A stretch of DNA of 64,000 bases from Bacillus sp. FJAT-27245 (GTDB taxonomy: Bacteria; Bacillota; Bacilli; Bacillales; Cytobacillaceae). Made by a program: the position numbers and the translations under genes. Positions within the stretch are counted from its first letter, which is position 1; every line of letters starts with the position of its first letter. Location: contig NZ_LIGI01000001.1 of assembly GCF_001273955.1 (NCBI RefSeq), forward strand, positions 1,793,256 to 1,857,255, read 5' to 3'. This document shows, piece by piece, positions 49,264 to 57,819 of the stretch. The notes beneath the pieces are model-generated. The model was not told where the DNA came from. It searched no databases and was given only the letters and a program-made list of their open reading frames with translations.

Positions 49264-51179
49264 AATCTTATATAAAATCAATTATTCTTTTGAATAAGCA
49301 TAATGAAAAAAGGTACATAACTCTAAAAAGAGGACTAAATATTATCACTGGACAGTCAAAAAGTGGTAAAAGTTCTTTGATAGAAATTATAGATTATTGT
49401 CTTGGGAGTACACAACCTACTATTCCCAAGGGAGTTATAACCGAATTTGCATATATATATGCCATCTTAATCGAAATAAACGATAGTTTAATCTTGCTCG
49501 GGAGAAAAAATTTCAATCAAGATGGTAGGAAATTTATTTATATGAGGTTCATGAGTAATTCTACAGATGTTAAAGATATTGATCTGGGGTTGTTTACAGA
49601 TGAGTTTAGATTAAAAATAAGTAATGCAAAAATGGAAATAAGTAAAGCTTTTGGAATAACGGTTACTAATTCAACGGAAAGTGCAGAAGAAACTAATCAG
49701 GGTAGACCAAGTATTAGAGATATGGTTTCTTTTTTATTTCAACATCAAAATCTGATTGCAAATAAATTTGCTCTCTTTTACCGATTCGAAAACTCAAAGA
49801 AACGAGAAAGAGTTATTAAATTATTTCCTGTATTTGCTGGATGGGTAGACCAGAATTATTATTCACTAATTTATAGGCTTGATGAATTAAGAAAAGAAAA
49901 GAAACGTTTGTCTAAAAGTCAGGAAGCCTTAGAAAAAACAACTGAAAGTTTAAAGCAAAATTTAATTGCTAGTTTTGAAAAGTATTATTTCTTAATTGGA
50001 GAGAAATTCCATCACCAAGATAAAGGGTTGCAATATTTATTGGAATTAAGAAAACAACTTCCAGATCCTTCAGATGACGCCTATACAAGTGATGAATTAG
50101 AAAATAATTATTACCATAAGAAACATGAACTCGAAATTTTAAGAAGTAATAAACACGAACTAGAAATGAAGGTTCGAGATATCATTGAGGGAGAAAAGCT
50201 TGGAAATCATTATAAACAAAATCTTGAAATGTTAAATGAAAAAAAAGAATTATCTCGGCAAGGTGTAGAAAACTATGTATGCCCAATTTGTGGTAATAAA
50301 CATTATGAACTTACAGAAAAGGCAAACGAAGTTAATATGGCTAAAGAGTGGCTTGAAAATGAACTTAGTGGATTAAATTACTATACTACTCGCTTTGAAG
50401 AGGAAATGAATGTCTTAAAAAAGGACATTAAAATTCTGAAAAATTCCATTAAGGAAAAGGAGAAAGAATTAAATGAAATAGAGCATCTCTCTAACGAGAT
50501 TAAAGAGAAAAAACATTTGGATGCTCAGCAACAATATGCGAAAGCGAGGATTGATATAGAGTGTATGTTTGTTGAAAAACAAATTAGATATTTAGTGAGT
50601 AATTCCATAGATGAAATACTGTCTGAAATTGAATATATTAAAAACCAAATTAGCGGTTATGACATTGAAAGTTATTATAAAAATGCTTTTTACACTATAA
50701 ATGGCAATATGAACAGAATAATAGATAAATTAGATTTTGAAGAGGAATTTTTGCCTGCAAATCTAAAATTTAAATTGGAAACCTTTGACCTTTATCACCA
50801 TGATAAGAAAAACAATGAAAAAATTTATTTAAGTGAAATGGGAAGTGGGGCAAATTGGCTAGCGTGTCATGTTGGATTATTTTTAAGTTTAATAACGTAT
50901 TTTAGTTCCCAACGTTATTGTCCTGTGCCATCCTTATTATTTATAGATCAACCGAGCCAAGTATATTTCCCTGATATCTTTGACCAAACAAATACAAAAG
51001 ATATTGAAGCCGTTCAAAAAATATATATTACTATACTTGAGGAACTGGATAAAATCTTTAAAGAAGTGGGTTTTTATCCCCAAGTTATAGTTACAGACCA
51101 TGTGGATAATCTGGATTTAGGTAATTATAACTTTAACGATTATGTGAGAAGTAGATGGTGGAATGAGAAATTTATTTAA
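49260..51179 (+). CDS. ABC-3C system ATPase, DUF3732 (SMC/Rad50-like)
   Basis: Protein of 639 residues. Walker A GQSKSGKSS lies at 31-39, after LKRGLNIIT. A long coiled coil (about 205-500) is broken by a zinc-knuckle-like CPICGNKHYEL. The C-terminal lobe has a signature-like LSEMGSGANWLACHVGLFLSL and Walker B LLFIDQPSQVYFP, which is the DUF3732 hallmark. As in other Rad50-like defence ATPases, it probably senses or grips DNA ends and activates the DUF4297-like partner. Third gene of a compact operon. Confidence 0.85.
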   Translation: MKSYIKSIILLNKHNEKRYITLKRGLNIITGQSKSGKSSLIEIIDYCLGSTQPTIPKGVITEFAYIYAILIEINDSLILLGRKNFNQDGRKFIYMRFMSNSTDVKDIDLGLFTDEFRLKISNAKMEISKAFGITVTNSTESAEETNQGRPSIRDMVSFLFQHQNLIANKFALFYRFENSKKRERVIKLFPVFAGWVDQNYYSLIYRLDELRKEKKRLSKSQEALEKTTESLKQNLIASFEKYYFLIGEKFHHQDKGLQYLLELRKQLPDPSDDAYTSDELENNYYHKKHELEILRSNKHELEMKVRDIIEGEKLGNHYKQNLEMLNEKKELSRQGVENYVCPICGNKHYELTEKANEVNMAKEWLENELSGLNYYTTRFEEEMNVLKKDIKILKNSIKEKEKELNEIEHLSNEIKEKKHLDAQQQYAKARIDIECMFVEKQIRYLVSNSIDEILSEIEYIKNQISGYDIESYYKNAFYTINGNMNRIIDKLDFEEEFLPANLKFKLETFDLYHHDKKNNEKIYLSEMGSGANWLACHVGLFLSLITYFSSQRYCPVPSLLFIDQPSQVYFPDIFDQTNTKDIEAVQKIYITILEELDKIFKEVGFYPQVIVTDHVDNLDLGNYNFNDYVRSRWWNEKFI

Positions 51180-51300
51180 AGATTTTTAAAGAAAAAGAAA
51201 ATAACTCGACTTCTTATAATAACAATTAGTCTTCTTATATATTTTTATCACTAGTATCAAAGCTTTTAGATATGGTGATTATACGTGATTATACTTGTAA

Positions 51301-51391
51301 GGGGGTTAAGGAGTGGTGCATCGACGACGTTTCACTAAATTTATGGAGGTTTTTGCCACAAATTTAGTGAAATGTTTGTGGTAGCACCCCC
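51301..51391. repeat. Long stem-loop (91 bases)
   Basis: GGGGG at the left edge faces CCCCC at the right, GGTGC (51315-51319) faces GCACC (51384-51388), and TTTCACTAAATTT (51330-51342) is perfectly complementary to AAATTTAGTGAAA (51360-51372). There is no T tract. It may be an attenuator, a small RNA, or the end of a lost mobile element. Confidence 0.75.
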
Positions 51392-51528
51392 GAGTATTTT
51401 ACTAACTTAGCGTTAAATGTTTTGTCGATTTATATTAGGCTAATCCAATATCCTCATATGTATATATTTTAAACAAGTCAAGTAGATTATCCTTAGTGGA
51501 CTACTATAACTCAAGCATTTTAACGTAA

Positions 51529-51557
51529 AACAAACCCCATTAAAAAGTGGGGTTTGT
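51529..51557 (+). terminator. Terminator-like hairpin
   Basis: AACAAACCCCA pairs with TGGGGTTTGTT around TTAAAAAG; only a weak T tract follows. Confidence 0.5.
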
Positions 51558-51837
51558 TGATGAGTAAGAGAGCTTCAAATCAATGAATCTTCTGGGGTTA
51601 ATGGGTAATTCGTTTTATAAGATTGTAAAGGAATATGAGCAAATATTGTAGGCACTCAAAAAAGGGTGTCTTTATTTATATAGGGCATGAAAACATTGAT
51701 TCAAAAAGCGAATAAATACTAAAAGTAAATTGGACAATAAATGGAAAACCAAATAGGATTTGGTATAATACTCAAGTGAAAGTATCTTAAAGGGAAATAG
51801 TTGCAAATTAAATTTTGTGGAAATATGAGGTGGGGAT

Positions 51838-52737
51838 ATGAAACATCTTCCATATGAAATTATGGAACAAACAATTCAATGTTTTGGAAAATGTTTTCAT
51901 TTTAAAGACCCAATGGCATCTTTTATGCGGTCTTCAGGTGTTCCGATTTTATTAATTAATAAATATAGAGATTTACCAAAATTTGTTTGGGCAAGAAGAG
52001 TATTAGAAGAATTATCTTCTACTGAAGAGGGAGTTTTAATTCAAAGGAAAATATTAACGAATCTATGTAATCTAAAAGACTTACCAGATAAGGAAGTAAA
52101 AGATAGAAATGCAGGTCTAGACGCTTTAAGAAAATTAAAAAGGCTTGCAATAGAAAATGACGTTTTCGTTAAGGAACAAAAGGTAAAAGAAAATGTAAAA
52201 AAAATAATAGCTGAGCAAAAACAAGCTATTGTCAAGGAAAGATCAAAACAGCTCGAGGAACTAAGAACAAATTTTATTAGCAATATAACTGAAAATAATC
52301 GGCAAAAAGCTGGTTTTGTTTTAGAAGACTTACTGAAAAATTTATTTGAGATTAATAATATTGAGTATAGAAAATCGTTTAGAACAACTGAAAATACTCA
52401 ACAAATTGATGGATTTTATAGTTTTGATGGATTTGATTATTTAGTAGAAGCAAAATGGAGAAAAGAAATCCCGAATGTAATAGATATTGCAGGCTTTAAA
52501 TATAAAATAGAAACAAAAATTGATAGTACTAGAGGATTGTTTGTCTCGATAAATGGATTTAGGCAGGAAGTTATTAAAGAGTTTAGTGGAAAGGGTACTA
52601 AAATTATTTTTATGGATGGTCATGATTTAATGTTGATACTTGAGGGAAGGATTAATCTTTGGGATGGGTTGAGGTATAAAATAGAAAGAGTAGTTCAACT
52701 TGGAGAACCATATTCCCCATTGGCTTGTATGAACTAA
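51838..52737 (+). CDS. Mrr-like PD-(D/E)xK restriction endonuclease
   Basis: Protein of 299 residues, start after GAGGTGGGG. The N-terminal 150 residues are helical and end in a coiled coil rich in Lys and Glu. The C-terminal domain has the restriction-endonuclease order: KAGFVLEDLLKNLF (GxxxE helix), QIDGFYSFDGFDYLVEAKWRK (catalytic D...ExK), and LFVSINGFRQEV. It fits a single-chain type IV-like nuclease or the nuclease of a two-gene system with the next gene, which starts 92 bases downstream. Confidence 0.75.
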   Translation: MKHLPYEIMEQTIQCFGKCFHFKDPMASFMRSSGVPILLINKYRDLPKFVWARRVLEELSSTEEGVLIQRKILTNLCNLKDLPDKEVKDRNAGLDALRKLKRLAIENDVFVKEQKVKENVKKIIAEQKQAIVKERSKQLEELRTNFISNITENNRQKAGFVLEDLLKNLFEINNIEYRKSFRTTENTQQIDGFYSFDGFDYLVEAKWRKEIPNVIDIAGFKYKIETKIDSTRGLFVSINGFRQEVIKEFSGKGTKIIFMDGHDLMLILEGRINLWDGLRYKIERVVQLGEPYSPLACMN

Positions 52738-52829
52738 ATATATTTTGTCCATTTTGTACAGCTGAAACTTATATAATAGGAGTGTTTTTTTATTATTAGC
52801 AAGTGAATATTAATGGAGGAGAAGAAAAA

Positions 52830-54080
52830 ATGACCTGCCCAATTCCAAATACACATAATAGATTAAAAGAAATTCATCGTTTATGGCATCAATGTCTAGA
52901 TAATTATTTCGACCCTGAAGGTTTTAGAACTAACCTAAACGCAGCAATTCAAGCTTTAAGGAATCTAACTTTTGCCTTACAAAATGAAAAAAAGGCAATA
53001 CCAAATTTTGATGATTGGTATTCTAATTGGCAAACCAAAATGGGTGATGATGAGTTATTAAAATGGTTAAATAAAGCACGTGTGAAAATTGTGCATCAGA
53101 AGGATTTAGAAACTAAAAGTATAGCAAAAGTTACAGTCAAAAACTATTTAGATATTGCAGAATTAAAAATGGAATTACCTCCTTTTATTCCTATAGAACT
53201 AATTGCTTCACAATGTGTAAAATCATTAAGTAAAAAGTATCCTGAACACGTAATTAAGAACTGTTATGCGGTCATTGAGAGAAGATGGACTGAAGCAAAT
53301 CTTCCTAATTGGGAATTGCTAGATGCATTAGCTTATGGATTTAATTTCTTTAGTCAATTAATTAATGAAGCACATGAAATGGCTAATTGTAAAATTAGTA
53401 CCTGTTCTATGAGAGACACTCTACATAAATTAACAAAAGAAGAGATTGAAACGGGAAGATACGTTTGCATGACCACCCAACAAGGAATTAGGTCGGAGAC
53501 GATAACTCTTTCTGATTTTGCCACGGTGACAGTTGGTTTTAAGGAAGTTAAACTAAATGAGAAAACAGCAAAGAAAACATTAAAAAAATATAAAATTCAT
53601 GAATTACCTTTTAATGAGATAGAGATATTGGGATACGCAAAAAAAGTGAATGAAATTGCTAAAAAAGTTTTAGTAAAGGATAAATATCATAGGCAAATTT
53701 TTATGTTGCATTCTCCTTCCCGTGGATGGAAAGTTATTGATGCAGAGGTCGAAAACCAAACTTCAAAATTTATTCTTATGTCTCAATTGGGTGAAATTGT
53801 GAAAAAAGACAATATAGATGCAATAATTCATGTAAGTGAGATATGGCTAACTCAGGATATAAGTGCTGTCGCTAAGGGAGTTTCAGTAGCTGAAACTAAA
53901 GATAAAAGAGAAGCCTTAAGTGTTACAGTAATCGGGAAAAATAATATAAACAAAACCTATTTAACTATTTTTAAACGAGGTTTACTAGGAAAAATCATAT
54001 TAAATAAAACTGAAGTAAATGAAAACCTTGATGGTTTAAATTATTTAAATCCAATAAAAAGGATTTGGGATAGCAATTAA
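52830..54080 (+). CDS. Unrecognised 416-aa protein next to the Mrr-like nuclease
   Basis: ATG 52830 is used, after GGAGGAG; the frame is open nine codons further up. The N-terminal part is helical (RLKEIHRLWHQCLDNYFDP, FALQNEKKAIPNFDDWY, IVHQKDLETKSIAKV). The C-terminal part, about 270-416, looks alpha-beta (RQIFMLHSPSRGWKVIDAEVE, AIIHVSEIWL). There is no P-loop or catalytic motif that I recognise. AT-rich like the rest of the island. A terminator follows, so it is the last island gene and may be functionally tied to the nuclease. Confidence 0.6.
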   Translation: MTCPIPNTHNRLKEIHRLWHQCLDNYFDPEGFRTNLNAAIQALRNLTFALQNEKKAIPNFDDWYSNWQTKMGDDELLKWLNKARVKIVHQKDLETKSIAKVTVKNYLDIAELKMELPPFIPIELIASQCVKSLSKKYPEHVIKNCYAVIERRWTEANLPNWELLDALAYGFNFFSQLINEAHEMANCKISTCSMRDTLHKLTKEEIETGRYVCMTTQQGIRSETITLSDFATVTVGFKEVKLNEKTAKKTLKKYKIHELPFNEIEILGYAKKVNEIAKKVLVKDKYHRQIFMLHSPSRGWKVIDAEVENQTSKFILMSQLGEIVKKDNIDAIIHVSEIWLTQDISAVAKGVSVAETKDKREALSVTVIGKNNINKTYLTIFKRGLLGKIILNKTEVNENLDGLNYLNPIKRIWDSN

Positions 54081-54213
54081 ATTCATTAAGCGAGGAACTT
54101 TTTCACAAAAGATATAATTTTGCAGCTATGTTTCTGACAACTGAAACTTTTTTGCTGAGGTAAATAAGTTTATAAGAATAGGGAATCAAATTTCATTTAA
54201 TCCTTTAAATTAT

Positions 54214-54244
54214 GACACTCAATGCCTATGTGAGTGTCTTTTTT
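54214..54244 (+). terminator. Terminator of the 416-aa gene
   Basis: GACACTCA pairs with TGAGTGTC around ATGCCTATG, then six T residues. Confidence 0.9.
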
Positions 54245-54335
54245 AGTCCAAATTAATGTTATAATTTAATTAGATAGCTATAGACTAAACCGTTGGGTAA
54301 ATTGTGAATAGACCGTTGTGACCCCTTTGATATAC

Positions 54336-54431
54336 GGGGCTGAATGGGGTACTGGTGTCCTCCACGGTCTTCAAAACCGCTTGTGACCTGCGTGCCAGGT
54401 CAGGTGGGTTCAATTCCCACCAGTTCCGCCA
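54336..54431 (+). tRNA. selC: tRNA-Sec (anticodon TCA), copy 2
   Basis: Identical to copy 1 for the first 82 bases, through the T stem, then three differences near the 3' end: TTCAATT instead of TTCGATT in the T loop, one base fewer at the T-acceptor junction, and CAGTTCC instead of CAGTCCC. The acceptor arm therefore has 7 positions instead of 8, with an extra G-U pair. It may be less active or non-functional as tRNA-Sec. Copy 1 keeps the canonical 8+5 length. The upstream sequence differs from copy 1; TGTTATAAT at about 54255-54262 could serve as a promoter. Confidence 0.85.
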
Positions 54432-54552
54432 ATATACATTTGAAGCAACTTGGACATCCTAACTTTTAGCCGAGATAATATAATTTTACTAATAAAATTG
54501 GCCACCTATCTCTGGGTGGCCTTATTTTGCGTAATGTGGTTTTCTAGGCAAA

Positions 54553-55374
54553 CTAAGCTGACTGCCGTTGGTTCCTTCTTATCCGGCTTTCCTTTTTATC
54601 GGATTTGTCATTCTTTCTGTTTTTGGAAACTCTGAAAAACATCACAAGTCCAGCACTGCCTATCAGCATCCATTCAAGTGCATATTGATTGCTGCTGACA
54701 TAGATTCCCGCTGTGGCAATGATTAACAGAAGGATACTTTTTAGGTAATAATTGGACCTGGAATTGACCACCATCAGAACGGATAGGATTACAAGCACCG
54801 AAGGGATCAGGTGGCTTCTCTCTAATAAAGTTTGATTGGTATAATGGCCATAAAAGTAAGACAGAAATGATGCTAACACTGCAAACAGTGAAAGAATATA
54901 CTTAGTCCGGGACTGTTTGGCAAACAGAATCCAGACTGCTGCAAAGTTGATGCCAACTGATATTGCCAGCTTAATCACCAAATCATTGAATGTAAAGGTG
55001 CCGACCGGGACCTGCATCAGATCCATAACGTATTTAACGTTGAAAAGTACCGCTGCGAGGGCTGCGATTTTTACTGCAAGATTTACGTTTACCTTGGGCA
55101 GTTTCACTTTTACATTCTTAAGGGAAGGTCTAAATTTTGAAATGCGCTTGGAGTTCGTCCTGCTTGGCGGAGTGACTCCCCCTTTGGCCTCTGAACCAGC
55201 ATGTTTGTTTCGCCTCTCCATCCTTGTGCTGCTGGCCTTGCCTTCCCTGGTTTCCCGTATATTAACCCTTTGGTCCGTCTCCCATTTTGTCTGGGGCTCC
55301 TCGGGCCATTTTTGCTCACTATATTCTTGGCCATCGACTTTTTCTGGATGCTCATTTTCTGTATAAAAGTTCAA
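54553..55374 (-). CDS. Membrane protein with a disordered polar N-terminus (273 aa)
   Basis: TTG start at 55374, with GAGGTG well spaced. Residues 1-95 are charged, Pro- and Gln-rich and probably disordered (KWPEEPQTKWETDQRV, AKGGVTPPSRTNSK). About six membrane segments follow (from AVKIAALAAVLFNVKYVMDL to LEWMLIGSAGLVMFF), and a basic tail ends the protein (KNRKNDKSDKKESRIRRNQ). No family recognised. The gene is convergent with the tRNA copy. Confidence 0.65.
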   Translation of the reverse strand: MNFYTENEHPEKVDGQEYSEQKWPEEPQTKWETDQRVNIRETREGKASSTRMERRNKHAGSEAKGGVTPPSRTNSKRISKFRPSLKNVKVKLPKVNVNLAVKIAALAAVLFNVKYVMDLMQVPVGTFTFNDLVIKLAISVGINFAAVWILFAKQSRTKYILSLFAVLASFLSYFYGHYTNQTLLERSHLIPSVLVILSVLMVVNSRSNYYLKSILLLIIATAGIYVSSNQYALEWMLIGSAGLVMFFRVSKNRKNDKSDKKESRIRRNQRQSA

Positions 55375-55655
55375 TGCCTTTCACCTCTACCGTTTTTTGT
55401 TTAACACTACCATGAGATTATACAACTCCTATCCTAGAGGTTCTACCTAAAAAGCCGTATTAACCCGGAAAGGGAAATAGTGGCAGACCTGTTTTTTGAA
55501 ATCGAATGGACTTCTCGCCTGTTTTCACTATAGCCTTTTGGTTCTATGGTGAGATTAAAAGCACAGGAAATATTGAAATTAACAAAAGTAATAGGGGTTT
55601 AATGATAGAAAGATTAGTATATTTAAGGTAATACCAAGGGAGTGAGGACGGTAAA

Positions 55656-56486
55656 ATGAACGAATCCTATTTTTATTTAAAACTAGAAACACATGAATTA
55701 TATATGCCTTATAAAAACGAAGAACGCCGAGTGCGTGTTTTATTGCCGAAAAACTATGATAAAGATAAGTCTGAAAGTTATCCAGTCGTATATATGCATG
55801 ATGGACAAAACGTTTTCTACAGTAGTGAATCTTTTAGCGGTATTTCATGGAAAGTGATTCCGGCAATTAAACAAAATCCCGATTTGCCGAAAATGATTGT
55901 TGTTGGGATTGATCATGGCGGACAAGAGCGAATTAATGAATATTCGCCTTGGAAAATAACTGAAAGCCCGCTTCCTGAAGATTTTGATCTAGGCGGAAAA
56001 GGCGCAGAATTTGCCGAGTTTGTCATGACAGTCGTGAAACCGTTTATAGATAAGCATTATCGGACGAAATCAGATAAGGTTCATACAGCCATGATTGGCA
56101 GTTCACTTGGAGGAAACATCTCGGCTTTTATGGGGATTGAATATAAAGACGAAATTGGTGGATTAGGTATTTTTTCTTTAGCCAATTGGATTACGAGTAA
56201 GGCCTTTGACAGCTATATTGCTGGGCGTGTGTTGGATCCTGAACAACGCGTGTATATTCAGGTTGGGACACAGGAAGGTGATGATACCGACCGGAAATTC
56301 ATGTATGGCAATATGAAGCAGGCATATATCGATGGGTCGCTTAAGTATTATAAACAACTAATAAAAGGCTCAATTCCAATTGATAGCATCCGTTTTAATA
56401 TTTTTGCGGATGAGGAACATAATGAAAAAGCTTGGGCAAAACACTTACCAGAATGTTTACGTTTTTTAAGTGAGAAATGGTCATGA
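55656..56486 (+). CDS. Esterase, alpha/beta-hydrolase (esterase D/Fes type)
   Basis: Protein of 276 residues. VYMHDGQNVF is the first conserved block; the nucleophile elbow is GSSLGG (AMIGSSLGGNISAFMG), and the catalytic His is probably in the C-terminal EEHNEKAW. No signal peptide, so it is cytoplasmic. Members of this family hydrolyse siderophore esters, S-formylglutathione or acyl compounds. Its own terminator follows, but the next two genes belong to the same functional neighbourhood. Confidence 0.82.
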   Translation: MNESYFYLKLETHELYMPYKNEERRVRVLLPKNYDKDKSESYPVVYMHDGQNVFYSSESFSGISWKVIPAIKQNPDLPKMIVVGIDHGGQERINEYSPWKITESPLPEDFDLGGKGAEFAEFVMTVVKPFIDKHYRTKSDKVHTAMIGSSLGGNISAFMGIEYKDEIGGLGIFSLANWITSKAFDSYIAGRVLDPEQRVYIQVGTQEGDDTDRKFMYGNMKQAYIDGSLKYYKQLIKGSIPIDSIRFNIFADEEHNEKAWAKHLPECLRFLSEKWS

Positions 56487-56506
56487 ACGAACTGAATAAG
56501 TGTATT

Positions 56507-56539
56507 TAAGAGTGGGAGGACTTTCCCGCTCTTTTTTTT
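56507..56539 (+). terminator. Terminator after the first esterase gene
   Basis: AAGAGTGGGA pairs with TCCCGCTCTT, then a T run. Confidence 0.9.
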
Positions 56540-56632
56540 GAATATTTACTCATTTAAATTGATTTAAAAAGTAAATGATTGTATCATTTGTAAAAACTAT
56601 GATTCTATGAGTCCGGGAAAGGAGCCTTTTTT

Positions 56633-57802
56633 ATGAATTATATTTTGATTTCGCCATATTATCCGGTTAATTTTCAGCCATTTGCCCATCGTTTAAAAGA
56701 ATCAGGTGTCAATGTCCTGGGAATTGGCGAAGAGCCATATAACCAATTAGGTTCCAAATTACAGAACTCCCTGACTGAATATTATCGTGTGAATAACCTT
56801 GAAGATGTGGATGAAGTGAAACGTGCTGTTGCATTTTTATTTTTTAAGCATGGTCCCATCGACCGCATTGAGTCCAATAATGAGCACTGGCTGGAACTTG
56901 ATGCACAGCTGCGTGAGCAATTTAACGTGTACGGCAATAAACTTAATGACTTGAAGAAAGTTAAGTATAAATCTGAAATGAAGAAGCTTTTTAAACAAGC
57001 CGGTGTACCCGTTGTAGAAGGAAGAACCGCTAAAAATAAGCAGGAGTTAGCCAGGGCCATTGAGGAATTAGGGCTGCCAGTCATCGCAAAACCCGATAAT
57101 GGAGTGGGTTCCGCTTCTACCTTTAAACTGGATTCGAAAGAAGCTTTACGCCGTTTTGAAGATGAATGGGGTGAAGCACAAGTGTACTTCGTGGAACCAT
57201 TTGTGGAAGGAGGAGTGCTTTGCACCTTCGATGGGTTAGTGGATCAGAAAGGGGACATTGTTTTCCAAACAAGCTTTACATACAATGTGCCCACTCTGGA
57301 ATTGGTTAATGGTCAACTTGATATGGCTTATGTGATTCAAAAAGATATTGATCCAAAGCTCGAAACATATGGAAAGGCAATCGTAAAGGCATTTGGTATG
57401 AAAGAACGCTTTTTCCATATTGAGTTTTTTCAATTGGATAACGGGGATTATGTTGCACTTGAATACAATAATCGCTTGGCTGGCGGCTACACGGTAGATA
57501 TGTATAATTTCGCGTACTCCATTGATTTATTTGCTCAGTATGCTTCTTTAGTGACAGGAGGAGAATTTAAGGAATCCGAAACTGAAAACCGTTATTGTGT
57601 TGGTGTAACACAGCGAGATGCGTATGAGTACAAACATGGGTCGAATGATATTTATGAACGATTTGGTGATCGCGTAAAGCTTGCTCAGCGGATGCCAGAG
57701 GCGTTTGCGAAACTCCAGGGAAATCAATTTTATGCAATTATTGCAGATTCTCAGGAAGATGTAGATGACATTATCCGCTTTGTACATGAACGAAAAAATT
57801 AG
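56633..57802 (+). CDS. ATP-grasp ligase-like protein
   Basis: Protein of 389 residues, start after AAAGGAG. The ATP-grasp fold shows LPVIAKPDNGVGSAST (ATP-binding lysine and glycine loop), VYFVEPFVEGGVLCTFDG, and the metal-binding EYNNRLAGG. These enzymes join a carboxylate to an amine or thiol through an acyl-phosphate. Substrates are unknown. It sits between two esterases, 17 bases ahead of the second, which suggests a small pathway that builds or trims a peptide-like or ester-linked metabolite. Confidence 0.85.
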   Translation: MNYILISPYYPVNFQPFAHRLKESGVNVLGIGEEPYNQLGSKLQNSLTEYYRVNNLEDVDEVKRAVAFLFFKHGPIDRIESNNEHWLELDAQLREQFNVYGNKLNDLKKVKYKSEMKKLFKQAGVPVVEGRTAKNKQELARAIEELGLPVIAKPDNGVGSASTFKLDSKEALRRFEDEWGEAQVYFVEPFVEGGVLCTFDGLVDQKGDIVFQTSFTYNVPTLELVNGQLDMAYVIQKDIDPKLETYGKAIVKAFGMKERFFHIEFFQLDNGDYVALEYNNRLAGGYTVDMYNFAYSIDLFAQYASLVTGGEFKESETENRYCVGVTQRDAYEYKHGSNDIYERFGDRVKLAQRMPEAFAKLQGNQFYAIIADSQEDVDDIIRFVHERKN

Positions 57803-57819
57803 TGATAGGAGATTCATCC

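Larger units (their letters stand above)
51180..51837 (+). other. Gene-free 660-base spacer with two hairpins
   Basis: No gene. It contains the large inverted repeat at 51301-51391 and a second hairpin at 51529-51557. The promoter of the Mrr-like gene probably includes GGTATAATACTC near 51762. Confidence 0.5.
40986..54335. mobile_element. Genomic island bracketed by duplicated tRNA-Sec genes
   Basis: The segment between the two tRNA-Sec copies is markedly AT-richer than the core and has no B. subtilis counterpart. It contains transposase remnants and candidate defence genes. Duplicated tRNA ends are the usual mark of integration. The integrase is not found, so the island is probably no longer mobile, or moves with help from elsewhere. 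Confidence 0.85.
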
